A DNA stretch of 64,000 nt from JBGSPQ01 sp041738505 (GCA_041738505.1 JBGSPQ010000013.1:1-64000), one strand, 5' to 3'. Shown: positions 41,159-50,254, counted from the first letter of the stretch. Notes: generated from the sequence alone by a model not told the origin. Program-made: numbers and translations.

Positions 41159-42408
41159 TAAATTTGCATTAGTCTGACCACCTTTTTCAGGATTTTGGAT
41201 AAGATCTGCTCTTCGCTCAGGTATTCAAGGGCGATGTTTGCCAGTGCCATCGGTGTGATGTCCTGAACGTCCTTTAGTTCTTTGGTCTCGTCTATGACAT
41301 TGGTAATCATTTTGGGATGCATGAACTGGATTTGCGGTTTGTGGGAAAAGGGGAGTTTCTGCGTCCATTCCCTGCTGTCCATAACTTCCATGATTTCCGG
41401 AAGGCGGGTTCCCCCTCCGCAAAGTAAGATTTTTGAAGGCATCACTTCAATGTTTTCAAACTCGCTTAAGGTTAGGGCTATTCCCGAAAGCCATACTTCG
41501 CAGTCGCTTTTCATGGCTTCGCGAACGATCTTGTGCGACTGTTTTTCCAGTTTTTCGCCGGAATAGGCCAGTTTAATCTCTTCGGCCTCTTCAAAAGAAA
41601 TATTTAATGATTGAGCAAGTCTTTTGGTGAAGGTCCTTCCTCCCAGATTAAACATGCGCGTGCCGTCCACACTGCCGTAATTAACCACCGCGATATCGGT
41701 GGTTCCACCGCCCACGTCAATAAAAATCGCGCTAAAGTTGCCCCCGTCCTCATAGCCCATGCACCGCGCCACCGCGTACGGTTCGCTGGTTACGGCCAAA
41801 AGCTCCATTTCCAGTTCGGCGGCGATGGTCTGCAGGGCGCCGTAATGTACCAGCGGAGCGAAAGCGTTGAAGATGGAAATGGTTACGTCCTTTCCCTGAA
41901 ATCCCAGCGGGTTGGCCACTTTGTAGCCGTCAATGCGCACATCCACAATCGCGGCGTTCACCAGTTTAACGTCAATTTCGTTATAGCCCGTTTCAAACGC
42001 CAGTTCCGCGCGTACTTCGTCAAAGGCTTTCCACTGCACTTTGTGAACAATGTTTTTAAGTTCGGCCAGGTCTATTTTGGTGTCGGGCTCGCGGCGCGTG
42101 TAGTTTATTGTGGTCGTGGCCCCTTTTACCAGTTCCCCCGCGATTCCCATGATCAAACTTGAGCCGGTGGTACCGGCCATTTTTTCGGCGTCGCGGATTG
42201 CATCCTGGCAGTTATTGATGACCGCCGCGATATCCGTGACCGCGCCGCTCTGCATTTCGCCCAGCCTCTGCCTTTTTCTTCCCACTCCGAGCACTCTAGT
42301 TTTTGTTCCTTCCGGTGAGCAAACCAGTGCTTTTACAAATTCGGTCCCTATATCAAGGGCTATGTAATTATTCCCCGAGCCGCTCACCGCTCTTTTAAAA
42401 AATGCCAT
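41158..42408 (-). CDS. FtsA/PilM-family actin-like ATPase
   Basis: 416 residues from the ATG at 42408 (MAFFKRAVSG); an upstream start would add 18. Actin-fold nucleotide-binding motifs are clear: phosphate 1 IALDIGTEFVKAL (about 14), phosphate 2 AIFIDVGGGTTDIAVVN (about 245), adenosine motif ILLCGGGTRLPEI (about 345). It carries the FtsA-type 1C subdomain insertion (about 85-175) and lacks the heat-shock substrate domain, so FtsA or PilM is favoured over DnaK or MreB. FtsA tethers FtsZ to the membrane; PilM drives type IV pili. No ftsZ or pil genes are in the window. The C-terminal amphipathic end KILKKVVRLMQI could be a membrane-targeting helix. Confidence 0.8.
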   Translation of the reverse strand: MAFFKRAVSGSGNNYIALDIGTEFVKALVCSPEGTKTRVLGVGRKRQRLGEMQSGAVTDIAAVINNCQDAIRDAEKMAGTTGSSLIMGIAGELVKGATTTINYTRREPDTKIDLAELKNIVHKVQWKAFDEVRAELAFETGYNEIDVKLVNAAIVDVRIDGYKVANPLGFQGKDVTISIFNAFAPLVHYGALQTIAAELEMELLAVTSEPYAVARCMGYEDGGNFSAIFIDVGGGTTDIAVVNYGSVDGTRMFNLGGRTFTKRLAQSLNISFEEAEEIKLAYSGEKLEKQSHKIVREAMKSDCEVWLSGIALTLSEFENIEVMPSKILLCGGGTRLPEIMEVMDSREWTQKLPFSHKPQIQFMHPKMITNVIDETKELKDVQDITPMALANIALEYLSEEQILSKILKKVVRLMQI

Positions 42409-42534
42409 AGAAAAGCCAAAAATCAGCTTCAACATTCTATGGAAATGTGCGCTTAAGGTCAAGCGGATTAATAATAAACAATCGGAATCAGAAATATATT
42501 TATTGCCAAATTATTGATTGAAACAGATAAGGTA

Positions 42535-42562
42535 TTGACAAAAATTAGAAATTAATTAGAAT
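42535..42562 (+). promoter_or_regulatory. Sigma-70-type promoter for the 42586 unit
   Basis: TTGACA (42535-42540), 16-bp spacer, TAGAAT (42557-42562). The start point would be about 18 bp before the ATG at 42586, leaving little leader. It should drive the three genes to 45246. Confidence 0.65.
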
Positions 42563-42585
42563 TCACGCCAATTCAATTTTATTAT

Positions 42586-43155
42586 ATGAATAATAACGAT
42601 CCATCGGAAAATCCTTATGAAGGTCCGGTAACAGAGGAGAAATTGGAAACAATCAGGGGTGAAATATCCGGCAGAAGATTATTTGTATATTTTTCAATCG
42701 TCGGCTTGTTGGGCTTGGGGGCCGTTAGAACCGGTCAATTGCTCATGTCCGATAATCAAGAAAAATACACGCCAGGGTTTTTTTATCCGGCACCATTGGA
42801 AACGGCTCCAACTCCTTCGGTTCAGCCTTCTTCATCTGCCGGAAACGGTTTAATGGGCGCAAATTCCGCAAATGTGGAGGAGCCGGAAGTTTCGGGGAAT
42901 GTGCATTGTGCGAATCTTGATCGGTCTTCCTGTTCAATTAAAGTGACTTTGCCCGCGGATGTTCGCGATGGTTTAACGAAACTTGAAAGTGATTTTATTC
43001 AGTCAGTTAAACCAAATACTCCCAAAAAGGATTTTCAGAATATCATTCAGGAACGAAATAGACTGCTTCAGCCGCATCATGTGTCCGCCGTCTGGTCGGT
43101 TAAGGTTATTGACAACCAGGTAAGGCACTATATTAGATATCGCAAAACTAAATAA
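42586..43155 (+). CDS. Membrane-anchored unknown protein (unit gene 1)
   Basis: 189 residues, not recognised. About 30 cytoplasmic residues (NDPSENPYEGPVTEEKL) lead to one membrane helix at about 31-52 (LFVYFSIVGLLGLGAV), then a Pro/Ser-rich linker (FFYPAPLETAPTPSVQPSS) and an exported domain (about 105-189) with two cysteines that could form a disulphide (HCANLDRSSCSIKV). First of three genes at 42586-45246 spaced by 5-11 bp, all on the plus strand behind one promoter. Confidence 0.7.
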   Translation: MNNNDPSENPYEGPVTEEKLETIRGEISGRRLFVYFSIVGLLGLGAVRTGQLLMSDNQEKYTPGFFYPAPLETAPTPSVQPSSSAGNGLMGANSANVEEPEVSGNVHCANLDRSSCSIKVTLPADVRDGLTKLESDFIQSVKPNTPKKDFQNIIQERNRLLQPHHVSAVWSVKVIDNQVRHYIRYRKTK

Positions 43156-43165
43156 CGGCAACAAT

Positions 43166-44299
43166 ATGAAAAAAAATAATATCATACTGGCTTTAAGCGC
43201 CGCTACGGCTATCGGATTGGCTGCTGAAAAGAGCGATGCGAGGTTGCCGCAGGCGGATATGAGTGATGCGCAGATGATCGAAGATTATGAGAAACGAATT
43301 GCGGCTCATAAAGAAAGAGACAATGAATTGAGCCGTTTACTTGGTGAAAGCAGAAAAAGAGTAAACTCGGTGATTGATGAGAGAAACTCAATGATTTGGA
43401 CCTCGGCGGCGGTAAGCGCGGCTGTAATTGCCATGGCTATAGTCGCCTTAAACGCTCTAAATAAAATGGGAAAGATGGCAAAAATGTCTCAGGGGCAGAT
43501 TGATGAGACTAATGAAGTCCGGATAGAAGTTGCAACCGCCCGTAATGAAACCTCATCAGTACGCGACCTAATTGACAGACAAATTAGGGATTTTGGCATT
43601 CAGAAAAGCGATTTAATTAAACGAATCGAGGAAAAAGACTATGAAATTAGGGAATTAATGTGCAGTCAGAATATTAATCAAAATAATCGGGTGCAGGCAA
43701 ACGCCGCAAGAATAAAAAAATTATGTCTGGACGCCGGCAATGCTTTAAGAATTCTTGTAAGTAAGTTTAGTGTTGATGATCGCGCGTATTTACTGCCTTT
43801 GATAAATAATCTGGAGGTGATGGAAAATCTAATCGGGGACGGTAAATTAAGTGAGGCGGAGGTGGCGGCAAATAAAATATTGGGAGCGATTGAATTTATT
43901 GAGTCCGGGAACGAAGGGGCGGAGGAGGAAGATGAGGAGTCAAACGGGCCAGTTTCCGACAGAGGTAAAGTATGGAATGATTATGTGAATTCCAGGCGTG
44001 TAAAAAGCGACTGGCTGGATGATAGCGGAAGACTGATTGATTTTTTTGGACATCTTGAAATTCCTTTTCAGGAGACATGGAGTCACAATCTTGCTTCACA
44101 AGTTAATAAAAGTTTTCGCAAGAGCGTGGGAAAACACAGACTGCATCCCGATCAATTGGATGGTGTAAGCGAAAATGAAAAAAAATACAGGGAAAAAATC
44201 TTTATAATTCTGGGTACGGCCAAACAGGTGTTTGAAGATGAAAACGCGTTTGGCCAATATGTTGCGGCTTATCAAACCTTTAAAAAAATCTATAACTAA
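43166..44299 (+). CDS. Coiled-coil membrane protein (unit gene 2)
   Basis: 377 residues, not recognised. A possible signal peptide (MKKNNIILALSAATAIG, ending near SDARLPQ), a membrane helix at about 73-92 (WTSAAVSAAVIAMAIVAL), and helical coiled-coil-like stretches on both sides (NELSRLLGESRKRVNSV; about 100-165 including LIKRIEEKDYEIRELM). An acidic linker (NEGAEEEDEESNG) precedes a globular helical C-terminus (about 265-377). A hexameric or linker-type membrane scaffold is possible from the layout; inference. Confidence 0.7.
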   Translation: MKKNNIILALSAATAIGLAAEKSDARLPQADMSDAQMIEDYEKRIAAHKERDNELSRLLGESRKRVNSVIDERNSMIWTSAAVSAAVIAMAIVALNALNKMGKMAKMSQGQIDETNEVRIEVATARNETSSVRDLIDRQIRDFGIQKSDLIKRIEEKDYEIRELMCSQNINQNNRVQANAARIKKLCLDAGNALRILVSKFSVDDRAYLLPLINNLEVMENLIGDGKLSEAEVAANKILGAIEFIESGNEGAEEEDEESNGPVSDRGKVWNDYVNSRRVKSDWLDDSGRLIDFFGHLEIPFQETWSHNLASQVNKSFRKSVGKHRLHPDQLDGVSENEKKYREKIFIILGTAKQVFEDENAFGQYVAAYQTFKKIYN

Positions 44300-44304
44300 A
44301 ATAT

Positions 44305-45246
44305 ATGTCTACAGGAAACGGTCCCAAAGGTCTTAAAGGCCCTCAATACGGTATTGTAAAATTTGGCGCGAACAAACCCGGCACCGGTGGTGACGCTTTG
44401 GCGAAACTTAATCCCGAAGCGCGCGCGGCCGCTTTGAAAAAGATGGAGCGTCTGGCCAGGGAAGGAGAGGAATTAAAGGAACTTCAGGATATTCAATCTA
44501 TTACAGGTGTTTTGCGGGTTAATCTGGCGATTGCCCTGGATTATACGGCAAGTACCATTGGTGATGTTGCCACTTTTCGTAGAGATTCATCCAGACTGAT
44601 GAGTAAATTGGAGGAGGCGGGAAATGTGCTGGTTTTGCCTGTCGCTTTTAAAGGGCAGGGGATAAATAACATATCTTATTATGCGGAAAGGGGTCCCGTA
44701 AATAAACTTCAGTGGTTTGAAACGGTTGCCAATGCAACAAATCTACGTGAGGAGCCTCCAATTGTGGAGGGCTTGAAAAACGCTTTGAGCGCCGGGTTCT
44801 TTGTGGAGGATAGGAATGTGGTTAATGCGATTATGACAATAGCGGATAACGGTTTTGAATTGGACTCGGGATATGATCGGGCGATCAAGGAAATGCAGCA
44901 ATTGGGAGTGACTTATGTGTCTATGGTTGCTCCGAATGGTGGATCGCAAGATATTGAACGGATTATCGGATCGCATAGGAGAGCTATTTGCGAGCCTCTG
45001 GGTCATAGAGGCAAAGTTGTTGTGCGCGATCAAAATTCCGATATGGATCCGATTGAATTAACAGCGGCGATTATAAAAAATGAACTTGAAAACAGGGCGA
45101 GGGAAATTCAGGCTTCGGAACCGTCTCAATCAAAATCGGGCAAGGTATATCAACCTGTGACATTATCCACTTTCCTTCGTCAAATGGGGGAGGGCAGACA
45201 GGCGGAACAGGTATTTGAAGGGCCGCTTTTGCCGGGCAAAAAGTAA
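44305..45246 (+). CDS. vWA-like domain protein (unit gene 3)
   Basis: 313 residues. After a Gly/Lys-rich start and a charged helix (about 35-62), the core (about 70-235) looks like a von Willebrand A-type fold: LAIALDYTASTIGD gives an acidic metal-site motif D-x-T-x-S, then VLVLPVAFKG, a helix-strand pattern, and IMTIADNGFELDSGYDRAI followed by LGVTYVSMVAPNGG. vWA domains bind partners through a metal ion. The tail (about 265-313) is low complexity (ASEPSQSKSGK). Last gene of the unit; it converges on alr with a 2-bp gap. Confidence 0.68.
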   Translation: MSTGNGPKGLKGPQYGIVKFGANKPGTGGDALAKLNPEARAAALKKMERLAREGEELKELQDIQSITGVLRVNLAIALDYTASTIGDVATFRRDSSRLMSKLEEAGNVLVLPVAFKGQGINNISYYAERGPVNKLQWFETVANATNLREEPPIVEGLKNALSAGFFVEDRNVVNAIMTIADNGFELDSGYDRAIKEMQQLGVTYVSMVAPNGGSQDIERIIGSHRRAICEPLGHRGKVVVRDQNSDMDPIELTAAIIKNELENRAREIQASEPSQSKSGKVYQPVTLSTFLRQMGEGRQAEQVFEGPLLPGKK

Positions 45247-45248
45247 AA

Positions 45249-46403
45249 TCACACCACGCGTCTTTCAATCAGGGGATTGATTTGCGTGACTACTTCGTAG
45301 TTTATCGTGCCCTGCAGTTCGCCGATTTGTTCGGCGGTGATGCGCTGGTCGCCCTGTTCCCCCAGAATCACAACCTCGTCTTCGGGGTGAACGTCCGGAA
45401 TGTCCGTAACATCGGCGACGCACATGTTCATCATCACTCTGCCGCGGATGGGGGCGCGTTTGCCGTTGATCAGCACGTGGCCTTTGTCCGACTGGCTTCT
45501 TCTTATTCCGTCGCTGTAACCCACCGGCAATATCACAATGGAGCTGTCTCTGGTGGTGGTAAAAGTGCATCCGTAGCCGATGGAGGAATCCGCGGGAATG
45601 TTTTTGACCGCCGCCACGCGCGTTTTCCAGCTTAATACCGGTTTAAGTTCAAGATCCTCCTCGCCCTCCGCTTTGTGCCGGCTTCTGTATGAAATTTGTG
45701 TCTCGCGCGAGGGCCAGAGTCCGTATGTGGCGATTCCCGGGCGTACAAAATTACCGTGCGTCTGTGGAAAAAGTATGGTGGCCGCGCTGTTGGCGCAATG
45801 CCGGTATTTTGGCTTGAGCCCCGCGTTTTCAATCGTATTAATCATCCCGAAAAATCTCTCCGTCTGCGCGGCCGCGTAGCTGTGATCCGTTGTGTCCTCA
45901 ATATTCGCATAATGGGTGGCCACTCCTTCCAGCACAATCAAAACCTCATCCTTGTATAATTCAATCAGTTTCGCCAAATCCGTCTCCATGGCGCCCTGCC
46001 TGTTGGTGCCGGTTTCCAGTTTTAAATGGGTGTAAGCGGGCAGATTAAGTTTGTGTGTAACCTCTTTCAGCTTATCCAGCGTCTCTATTCTGTAAACAAC
46101 AAAGTGAAAACCCTCACGGACCGCTATTTCAAGCTCGTTTGGGGGAATGTGCCCCATAATATAAATCGGAGCCGTAATTCCGTTTTCCTTTAATTGCATG
46201 GCTTCCGCCAGATTATCCACGCCCAGCCAGTCCGCCCCCGCCTCCAGCACCAACGGCGCGACTTCCTTTAATCCGTGGCCGTAGGCATTCGCCTTTACCG
46301 CCGGGCACATCACCGTGCCCTCTTTTAACAATCCTTTTAAAGTCCTTGTATTATGCTGAATGTTATCTTTGGAAATCTCCGTCCAGGTTCTTGAGTTTAG
46401 CAT
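45249..46403 (-). CDS. alr: Alanine racemase
   Basis: 384 residues. Converts L-alanine to D-alanine for peptidoglycan, with pyridoxal phosphate on the Lys of VKANAYGHG (about 38). Other family marks: WLGVDNLAEAMQLKENG, LKLETGTNRQGA (His/Arg region), ANSAATILFP, VRPGIATYGLWPS, SIGYGCTFTT with the catalytic Tyr, VLPVGYSDG and VMMNMCVADVTD. Length is normal. Together with Ald it links pyruvate to D-Ala. Convergent with the vWA gene. Confidence 0.95.
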   Translation of the reverse strand: MLNSRTWTEISKDNIQHNTRTLKGLLKEGTVMCPAVKANAYGHGLKEVAPLVLEAGADWLGVDNLAEAMQLKENGITAPIYIMGHIPPNELEIAVREGFHFVVYRIETLDKLKEVTHKLNLPAYTHLKLETGTNRQGAMETDLAKLIELYKDEVLIVLEGVATHYANIEDTTDHSYAAAQTERFFGMINTIENAGLKPKYRHCANSAATILFPQTHGNFVRPGIATYGLWPSRETQISYRSRHKAEGEEDLELKPVLSWKTRVAAVKNIPADSSIGYGCTFTTTRDSSIVILPVGYSDGIRRSQSDKGHVLINGKRAPIRGRVMMNMCVADVTDIPDVHPEDEVVILGEQGDQRITAEQIGELQGTINYEVVTQINPLIERRVV

Positions 46404-46503
46404 GCGAAAGCTTACTTAATTGGCCCAAATACTAATCAAAATCAATTCAAATATCAACAGCACACGCCGATATTGCCTGAAAATTATCATTATGCTAGAT
46501 TAA

Positions 46504-47202
46504 GTGTCCGATAATTTATTAAACAACCACATGGAAAGTGAACAGCAGTCAATAGCGTATTCGTCCGCGCCAAGCTTTATGTCGCAGGTGTTTGCATATT
46601 TCGGGCTGGCAATACTAACTTCGGCGGCGGGGACTTTTATCGGTCTTAATTATTTTGCCGCTTATTTTCTGGCCAATCCCGCATTGATGTACGTTTTGTT
46701 CGCGGTTGAGCTGATTTTAATCTTCACCTCCCGTCTGTGGAGCGAAAGAAGACCTTTGAATTATGCGCTTTTTATGGCGTTTGCCTTTATTACGGGCGTG
46801 ACGCTGGTCCCGCTGATAGCTCTTTTTGTGATTCAGTTTGAGGGATACGGCATGATTTTAAAGGCTCTGCTGGCCACCACTTTGATGTTTGGCGGTACGG
46901 CGGCTTTCGGCTGGGTTACAAAGAAAAATCTTTCCGGTCTGGGGGGATTTTTGTGGATTGCGTTGATTGGGATGATTATTGTTTCCGTTATTGGTATTTT
47001 TGTTCCCTGGAGCAATCAGTTTGAAATGATTTTTGCCGGTTTCGGGGTGATTTTGTTTGGAGCCTATACCATGTATGACATCCAACAATTGAAATACGCG
47101 GTGGGTATGAATCCGATGGACGCCGCTTTGAGACTTTATCTGGACATTTTTAACCTGTTCCTGTTTATCCTGAGATTGATGGGGGCGATTTCTAGAGACT
47201 GA
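46504..47202 (+). CDS. BAX inhibitor-1 (YccA/BI-1) family membrane protein
   Basis: 232 residues from the GTG at 46504; an ATG at 46531 (MESEQQSIAY) is an equally likely start. Seven predicted membrane helices: FAYFGLAILTSAAGTFIGLN, AYFLANPALMYVLFAVELIL, YALFMAFAFITGVTLVPLIA, MILKALLATTLMFGGTAAFG, FLWIALIGMIIVSVIGIFVP, MIFAGFGVILFGAYTMYDIQ and a last one in LYLDIFNLFLFILRLMG. The MYDIQ-near Asp pair and LYLDIFNLF are family hallmarks. These proteins affect membrane proteostasis or ion leak; precise function is unsettled. It starts the series 46504-49103, with 4 bp to the next gene. Confidence 0.92.
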   Translation: MSDNLLNNHMESEQQSIAYSSAPSFMSQVFAYFGLAILTSAAGTFIGLNYFAAYFLANPALMYVLFAVELILIFTSRLWSERRPLNYALFMAFAFITGVTLVPLIALFVIQFEGYGMILKALLATTLMFGGTAAFGWVTKKNLSGLGGFLWIALIGMIIVSVIGIFVPWSNQFEMIFAGFGVILFGAYTMYDIQQLKYAVGMNPMDAALRLYLDIFNLFLFILRLMGAISRD

Positions 47203-47206
47203 TAAA

Positions 47207-47752
47207 ATGAAAAGAAATAAAGAGGACAATTCGTTGAGAATTCATATCGGCAAGCTCTGGAACAGCGGGGAAGGCACTGTGGAAAAGTTTTCGCTGGATG
47301 TGCCGGTGGTTTTTGAGGACCCCGAATTGAAGGCAAAAAGTAATTTTTCGGCTGATTTGATGCTGATTAAACTGAAAGAGGAAATCAGCGTTGTTGTTTC
47401 CGATGGGAGGATTACTTTGGATTCGGTATGCGAAAAATGTTTGGGGCGGTTTGACAATCTTATTGAAATTCGTGAGGCTGAAAGGGAGTTTATGGGTAAC
47501 AGAAAGGCGGCCAAGCCCGTGCCCGGCGAAAGTTTTTTTATTGATTTTACGGATATGTCGATAGATCTGAAAGAGATGATCAGGCAGGAAATTTTCTTGC
47601 ATTTTCCGCTTATTTCAGTATGCTCTAAAAGCTGTAAGGGTATCTGCCCTGTCTGCGGCCAAAATCGCAACAAGAAGAAGTGTGATTGCCGTGTGGAGGA
47701 GGCGCAGATAAACAAGCCATTCAAAGATCTTAAAAAATTAATGTCAAAATAA
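47207..47752 (+). CDS. yceD: DUF177/YceD family protein
   Basis: 181 residues. The family lies beside rpmF and is linked to 23S rRNA biogenesis. Seen: a beta-rich N-terminal half (LRIHIGKLWNSGEGTVEKF), CEKCLGRFDNLIEI with the first Cys pair, SIDLKEMIRQEIFLHFPL, and CSKSCKGICPVCGQN with a second Cys cluster that forms a zinc site. Followed one base later by the bL32 gene, the pairing seen in most bacteria. Confidence 0.85.
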   Translation: MKRNKEDNSLRIHIGKLWNSGEGTVEKFSLDVPVVFEDPELKAKSNFSADLMLIKLKEEISVVVSDGRITLDSVCEKCLGRFDNLIEIREAEREFMGNRKAAKPVPGESFFIDFTDMSIDLKEMIRQEIFLHFPLISVCSKSCKGICPVCGQNRNKKKCDCRVEEAQINKPFKDLKKLMSK

Positions 47753-47753
47753 T

Positions 47754-47951
47754 ATGAAACATCCAGTTCCAAAAAAGAAGACCTCCAAATCACGAACGAG
47801 AAGCAGGCACAGCAGTTTTAAAAGAGATGCTTTAAACAGGTTGGAGGGTATGGCGGCTGCAGCCGGTCACAGGTTTGCCAAAGCTGAAAAGCTGTTAAAG
47901 GAGGAAAAGCAAAAGAAAGCGGTGGAAAAAATTACAAAAGTGAAAGCTTAA
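47754..47951 (+). CDS. rpmF: Ribosomal protein bL32
   Basis: 65 residues. The N-terminal basic motif VPKKKTSKSRTRSRHSSFK is that of bL32, which sits near the peptidyl transferase region of the large subunit. The usual second half with four zinc Cys is absent; in its place is a helical Lys-rich segment (FAKAEKLLKEEKQKK). This zinc-free short form occurs in other reduced genomes. Located between yceD and nusB, with 1- and 5-bp gaps. Confidence 0.85.
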   Translation: MKHPVPKKKTSKSRTRSRHSSFKRDALNRLEGMAAAAGHRFAKAEKLLKEEKQKKAVEKITKVKA

Positions 47952-47956
47952 GGCAC

Positions 47957-48415
47957 ATGGCTTCATATCGACACCTAGCGCGCATAGCCGTGATGCAAAC
48001 TTTATTTGCATACGAATTTCGTGAAGATGTTGAGCCTGTGGATACTTTGGAATATTGCGCCGGGGAATTTGCCGATAAATTAAAGGACAACGGCTTTGCT
48101 TTTGATCTGCTTCAGGGCATTTTGGCCAAACGAAAGGAGATTTTGGAGATTATGCAGAAAGAGGCTCCCGAATGGCCCGTGGAGAGGATCGCGCCGGTGG
48201 ATAGGGCAATTTTGGAAATAGGGATTTATGAAATTATGTATTCGGAGGACGTGCCGGAGATTGTGGCCATTAACGAAGCCATTGAGGTGGCCAAAAGTTA
48301 CGGGGATATGAATTCCGCAAAATTCATCAACGGGGTTTTAAGCTCCGTTATGCATAAATACAAACCCGACTCCGTAAAAAATCATAATGGAAATCAACCG
48401 CTACAAGAATCTTGA
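47957..48415 (+). CDS. nusB: Transcription antitermination factor NusB
   Basis: 152 residues. NusB binds boxA RNA with ribosomal protein uS10 and keeps polymerase going through rRNA operons. Seen: RHLARIAVMQTLFAYEFRED (family start), EWPVERIAPVDRAILEIGIYE, and VAINEAIEVAKSYGDMNSAKFINGVLSSV near the C-terminus, the standard helices that bind RNA and S10. Normal length. Its 3' end overlaps rnc by 29 bp. Confidence 0.95.
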   Translation: MASYRHLARIAVMQTLFAYEFREDVEPVDTLEYCAGEFADKLKDNGFAFDLLQGILAKRKEILEIMQKEAPEWPVERIAPVDRAILEIGIYEIMYSEDVPEIVAINEAIEVAKSYGDMNSAKFINGVLSSVMHKYKPDSVKNHNGNQPLQES

Positions 48416-49103
48416 AAAACAACTCGGTCTGTCTTTTAACGACTGCGATCTGCTGGATACGGCTTTTGTGCATAAATCGTACGTTAACGAACATCGCGAT
48501 TTAAAGAACGCGCACAATGAAAGGCTGGAGTTTTTGGGTGATGCGGTTTTGGAGTTGGTGGTGACGGAATATCTTTTTAAAAATTTTCCGGGCAAGGGGG
48601 AAGGAGTGTTGACCAACTGGCGCGCGGCTTTGGTAAAAGGTAAACATCTTGCGGAAATCGCGGTCGGTCTTGATCTGGGGGCTTATCTTTATTTGAGCAG
48701 GGGAGAGGAAAGATCGGGCGGGCGCAAGAAAAATTATATTCTGGCCAATACTTTGGAGGCGCTGATAGGGGCGCTGTATCTGGATAAGGATTATGCCGCC
48801 GCTCATCGTTTTATTCATGAATTTATCATCAAACAACTTTCTTCCATTCTGGAAAAAGGTTTGCACGTGGACGCCAAATCGCGCTTTCAGGAGCTTTCTC
48901 AGGACAAATTGGGGATTACCCCGGAATACAGATTAGTTGGGGAACACGGTCCGGATCACAGCAAAATATTTACCATGGGGGCTTTTATCGGGGAGGAGCT
49001 TTTGGGTGAGGGAAGCGGATCCAGCAAGCAAAAAGCTGAACAGGACGCTGCCGAGGCCGCTCTTGCAAAAAAGAATTGGGATATGATTGACGAGGAGGAG
49101 TGA
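48387..49103 (+). CDS. rnc: Ribonuclease III
   Basis: 238 residues. Cuts double-stranded RNA and processes rRNA precursors. Seen: RNase III signature ERLEFLGDAVLELVVTEYL (about 46-64) with the two catalytic Glu/Asp sites, ANTLEALIGALYLDKDY with the second Glu, and a double-stranded RNA-binding domain (about 160-232: AKSRFQELSQDKLGITPEYR, GEGSGSSKQKAEQDAAEAAL). The start codon lies in nusB (29-bp overlap). The stop is TGA, which shows that TGA is a normal stop in this genome. Confidence 0.97.
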   Translation: MEINRYKNLEKQLGLSFNDCDLLDTAFVHKSYVNEHRDLKNAHNERLEFLGDAVLELVVTEYLFKNFPGKGEGVLTNWRAALVKGKHLAEIAVGLDLGAYLYLSRGEERSGGRKKNYILANTLEALIGALYLDKDYAAAHRFIHEFIIKQLSSILEKGLHVDAKSRFQELSQDKLGITPEYRLVGEHGPDHSKIFTMGAFIGEELLGEGSGSSKQKAEQDAAEAALAKKNWDMIDEEE

Positions 49104-49105
49104 TT

Positions 49106-50110
49106 TTACAGAGAGCCAACGTCAAACGTCAGCGGGAAGACAAAAACTTGGCCTTCAAGTTTGATTTCTGCAAAGGCGGTGTATCTTCCGGGGGTGAGCG
49201 ACGGTGTTCCGAAAAACACAGGATTGGGTTCGACCGATTTTACTACATTGGCCGCGGTGGAGACAAAAATATCGGGTTCGCCGTGCTTGAACAAAGTCAA
49301 ATGTCCTGTTGATTCCAGATACGGCTGTGGAACAATAACGTCGCCGTTCCGGCTTAAATCCAGAGCGAACAGCCTGCCGGTATCCACTTTTTGCATGGTG
49401 AGTTTTGCCGTGCGTCGGCCGTCAAAAAATTCCAGGTTGGTGGTGGGGTCGGGGCGGACGGTGTTATCGTCCGATTCATCTCTAACGATCAGGTCGGATC
49501 TGTAAACGTGAATGGAACCGTATAAATCGGCTGCGGCGATGTAGGCGTAATAGGTGCCCGGCGTGGGCATGTTGACCGAAACGTTCCAAACATTGTTGGA
49601 GTATTCCGGGAACAGGTGGTGGTACTCATTAAGGTTGGCGTGCACAAGGTAAAAATGAACTTTGTTGCCGCGGATTGATTTAAGTAAATCCGGATTCATG
49701 GCGGTGCCGTTTTCGTCAAAAAGTTCAAATTTTAAAGGTTGAACCGCCAGTTTTTGAAAGCGGTCAATCCTGAATTTAACGTTTTCGTCCGCGGGAATTG
49801 ATTTAACAATCATATCCGCGGTTTTCCCGGTCATGGTTGATTCCATTACAAGCTGTTTTCCGGATGCGGGAGTTCCTTCGCTTGTGTCGGCGGCGTAATC
49901 ATCGGAGGTCTCCTCTCCGGGAGCAACAAGTGAAACTGAAACGGTTTGATTTCCGCTGCGGACATCGTTGGTGCCGATCAGTTCCCCCGGCCCTTCTTTC
50001 GCTCCCGGAATAAACATCAGCAAGGACCAGAGCGATGCAATTACCACAATAAGGAGAACCGCAAATATGACGGGTTGTTGAATAACGGGAATGGTCTTTT
50101 TTTTCTTCAT
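49106..50110 (-). CDS. Membrane-anchored exported protein, unknown
   Basis: 334 residues from the ATG at 50110 (MKKKKTIPVIQQPVIF). One N-terminal membrane helix (about 12-36, VIFAVLLIVVIASLWSLLMF), then an exported beta-rich protein. About 120-190 (FLVHANLNEYHHLFPEYSNN-like region and NMPTPGTYYAYIAAADLYG) resembles domains of copper/heavy-metal-linked exported proteins with HLHP-like motifs, here HHLFPEY; a second similar unit follows (YLESTGHLTLFKHG). This is a partial resemblance and the family is not certain. Convergent with rnc, 2-bp gap. Confidence 0.65.
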   Translation of the reverse strand: MKKKKTIPVIQQPVIFAVLLIVVIASLWSLLMFIPGAKEGPGELIGTNDVRSGNQTVSVSLVAPGEETSDDYAADTSEGTPASGKQLVMESTMTGKTADMIVKSIPADENVKFRIDRFQKLAVQPLKFELFDENGTAMNPDLLKSIRGNKVHFYLVHANLNEYHHLFPEYSNNVWNVSVNMPTPGTYYAYIAAADLYGSIHVYRSDLIVRDESDDNTVRPDPTTNLEFFDGRRTAKLTMQKVDTGRLFALDLSRNGDVIVPQPYLESTGHLTLFKHGEPDIFVSTAANVVKSVEPNPVFFGTPSLTPGRYTAFAEIKLEGQVFVFPLTFDVGSL

Positions 50111-50254
50111 AGTGAAAGGGGCTTTAAAGGCGTTTTTTATTGTAATGCTTATGTGAAATTTTGGCAAATTAAGGCCCTGAATCTTTGGCGGGATTGTCCG
50201 GCGGGTTTAATTATGGCAAGATGTTTGGGCTTTGAGGAATCATAATTAATCGCC

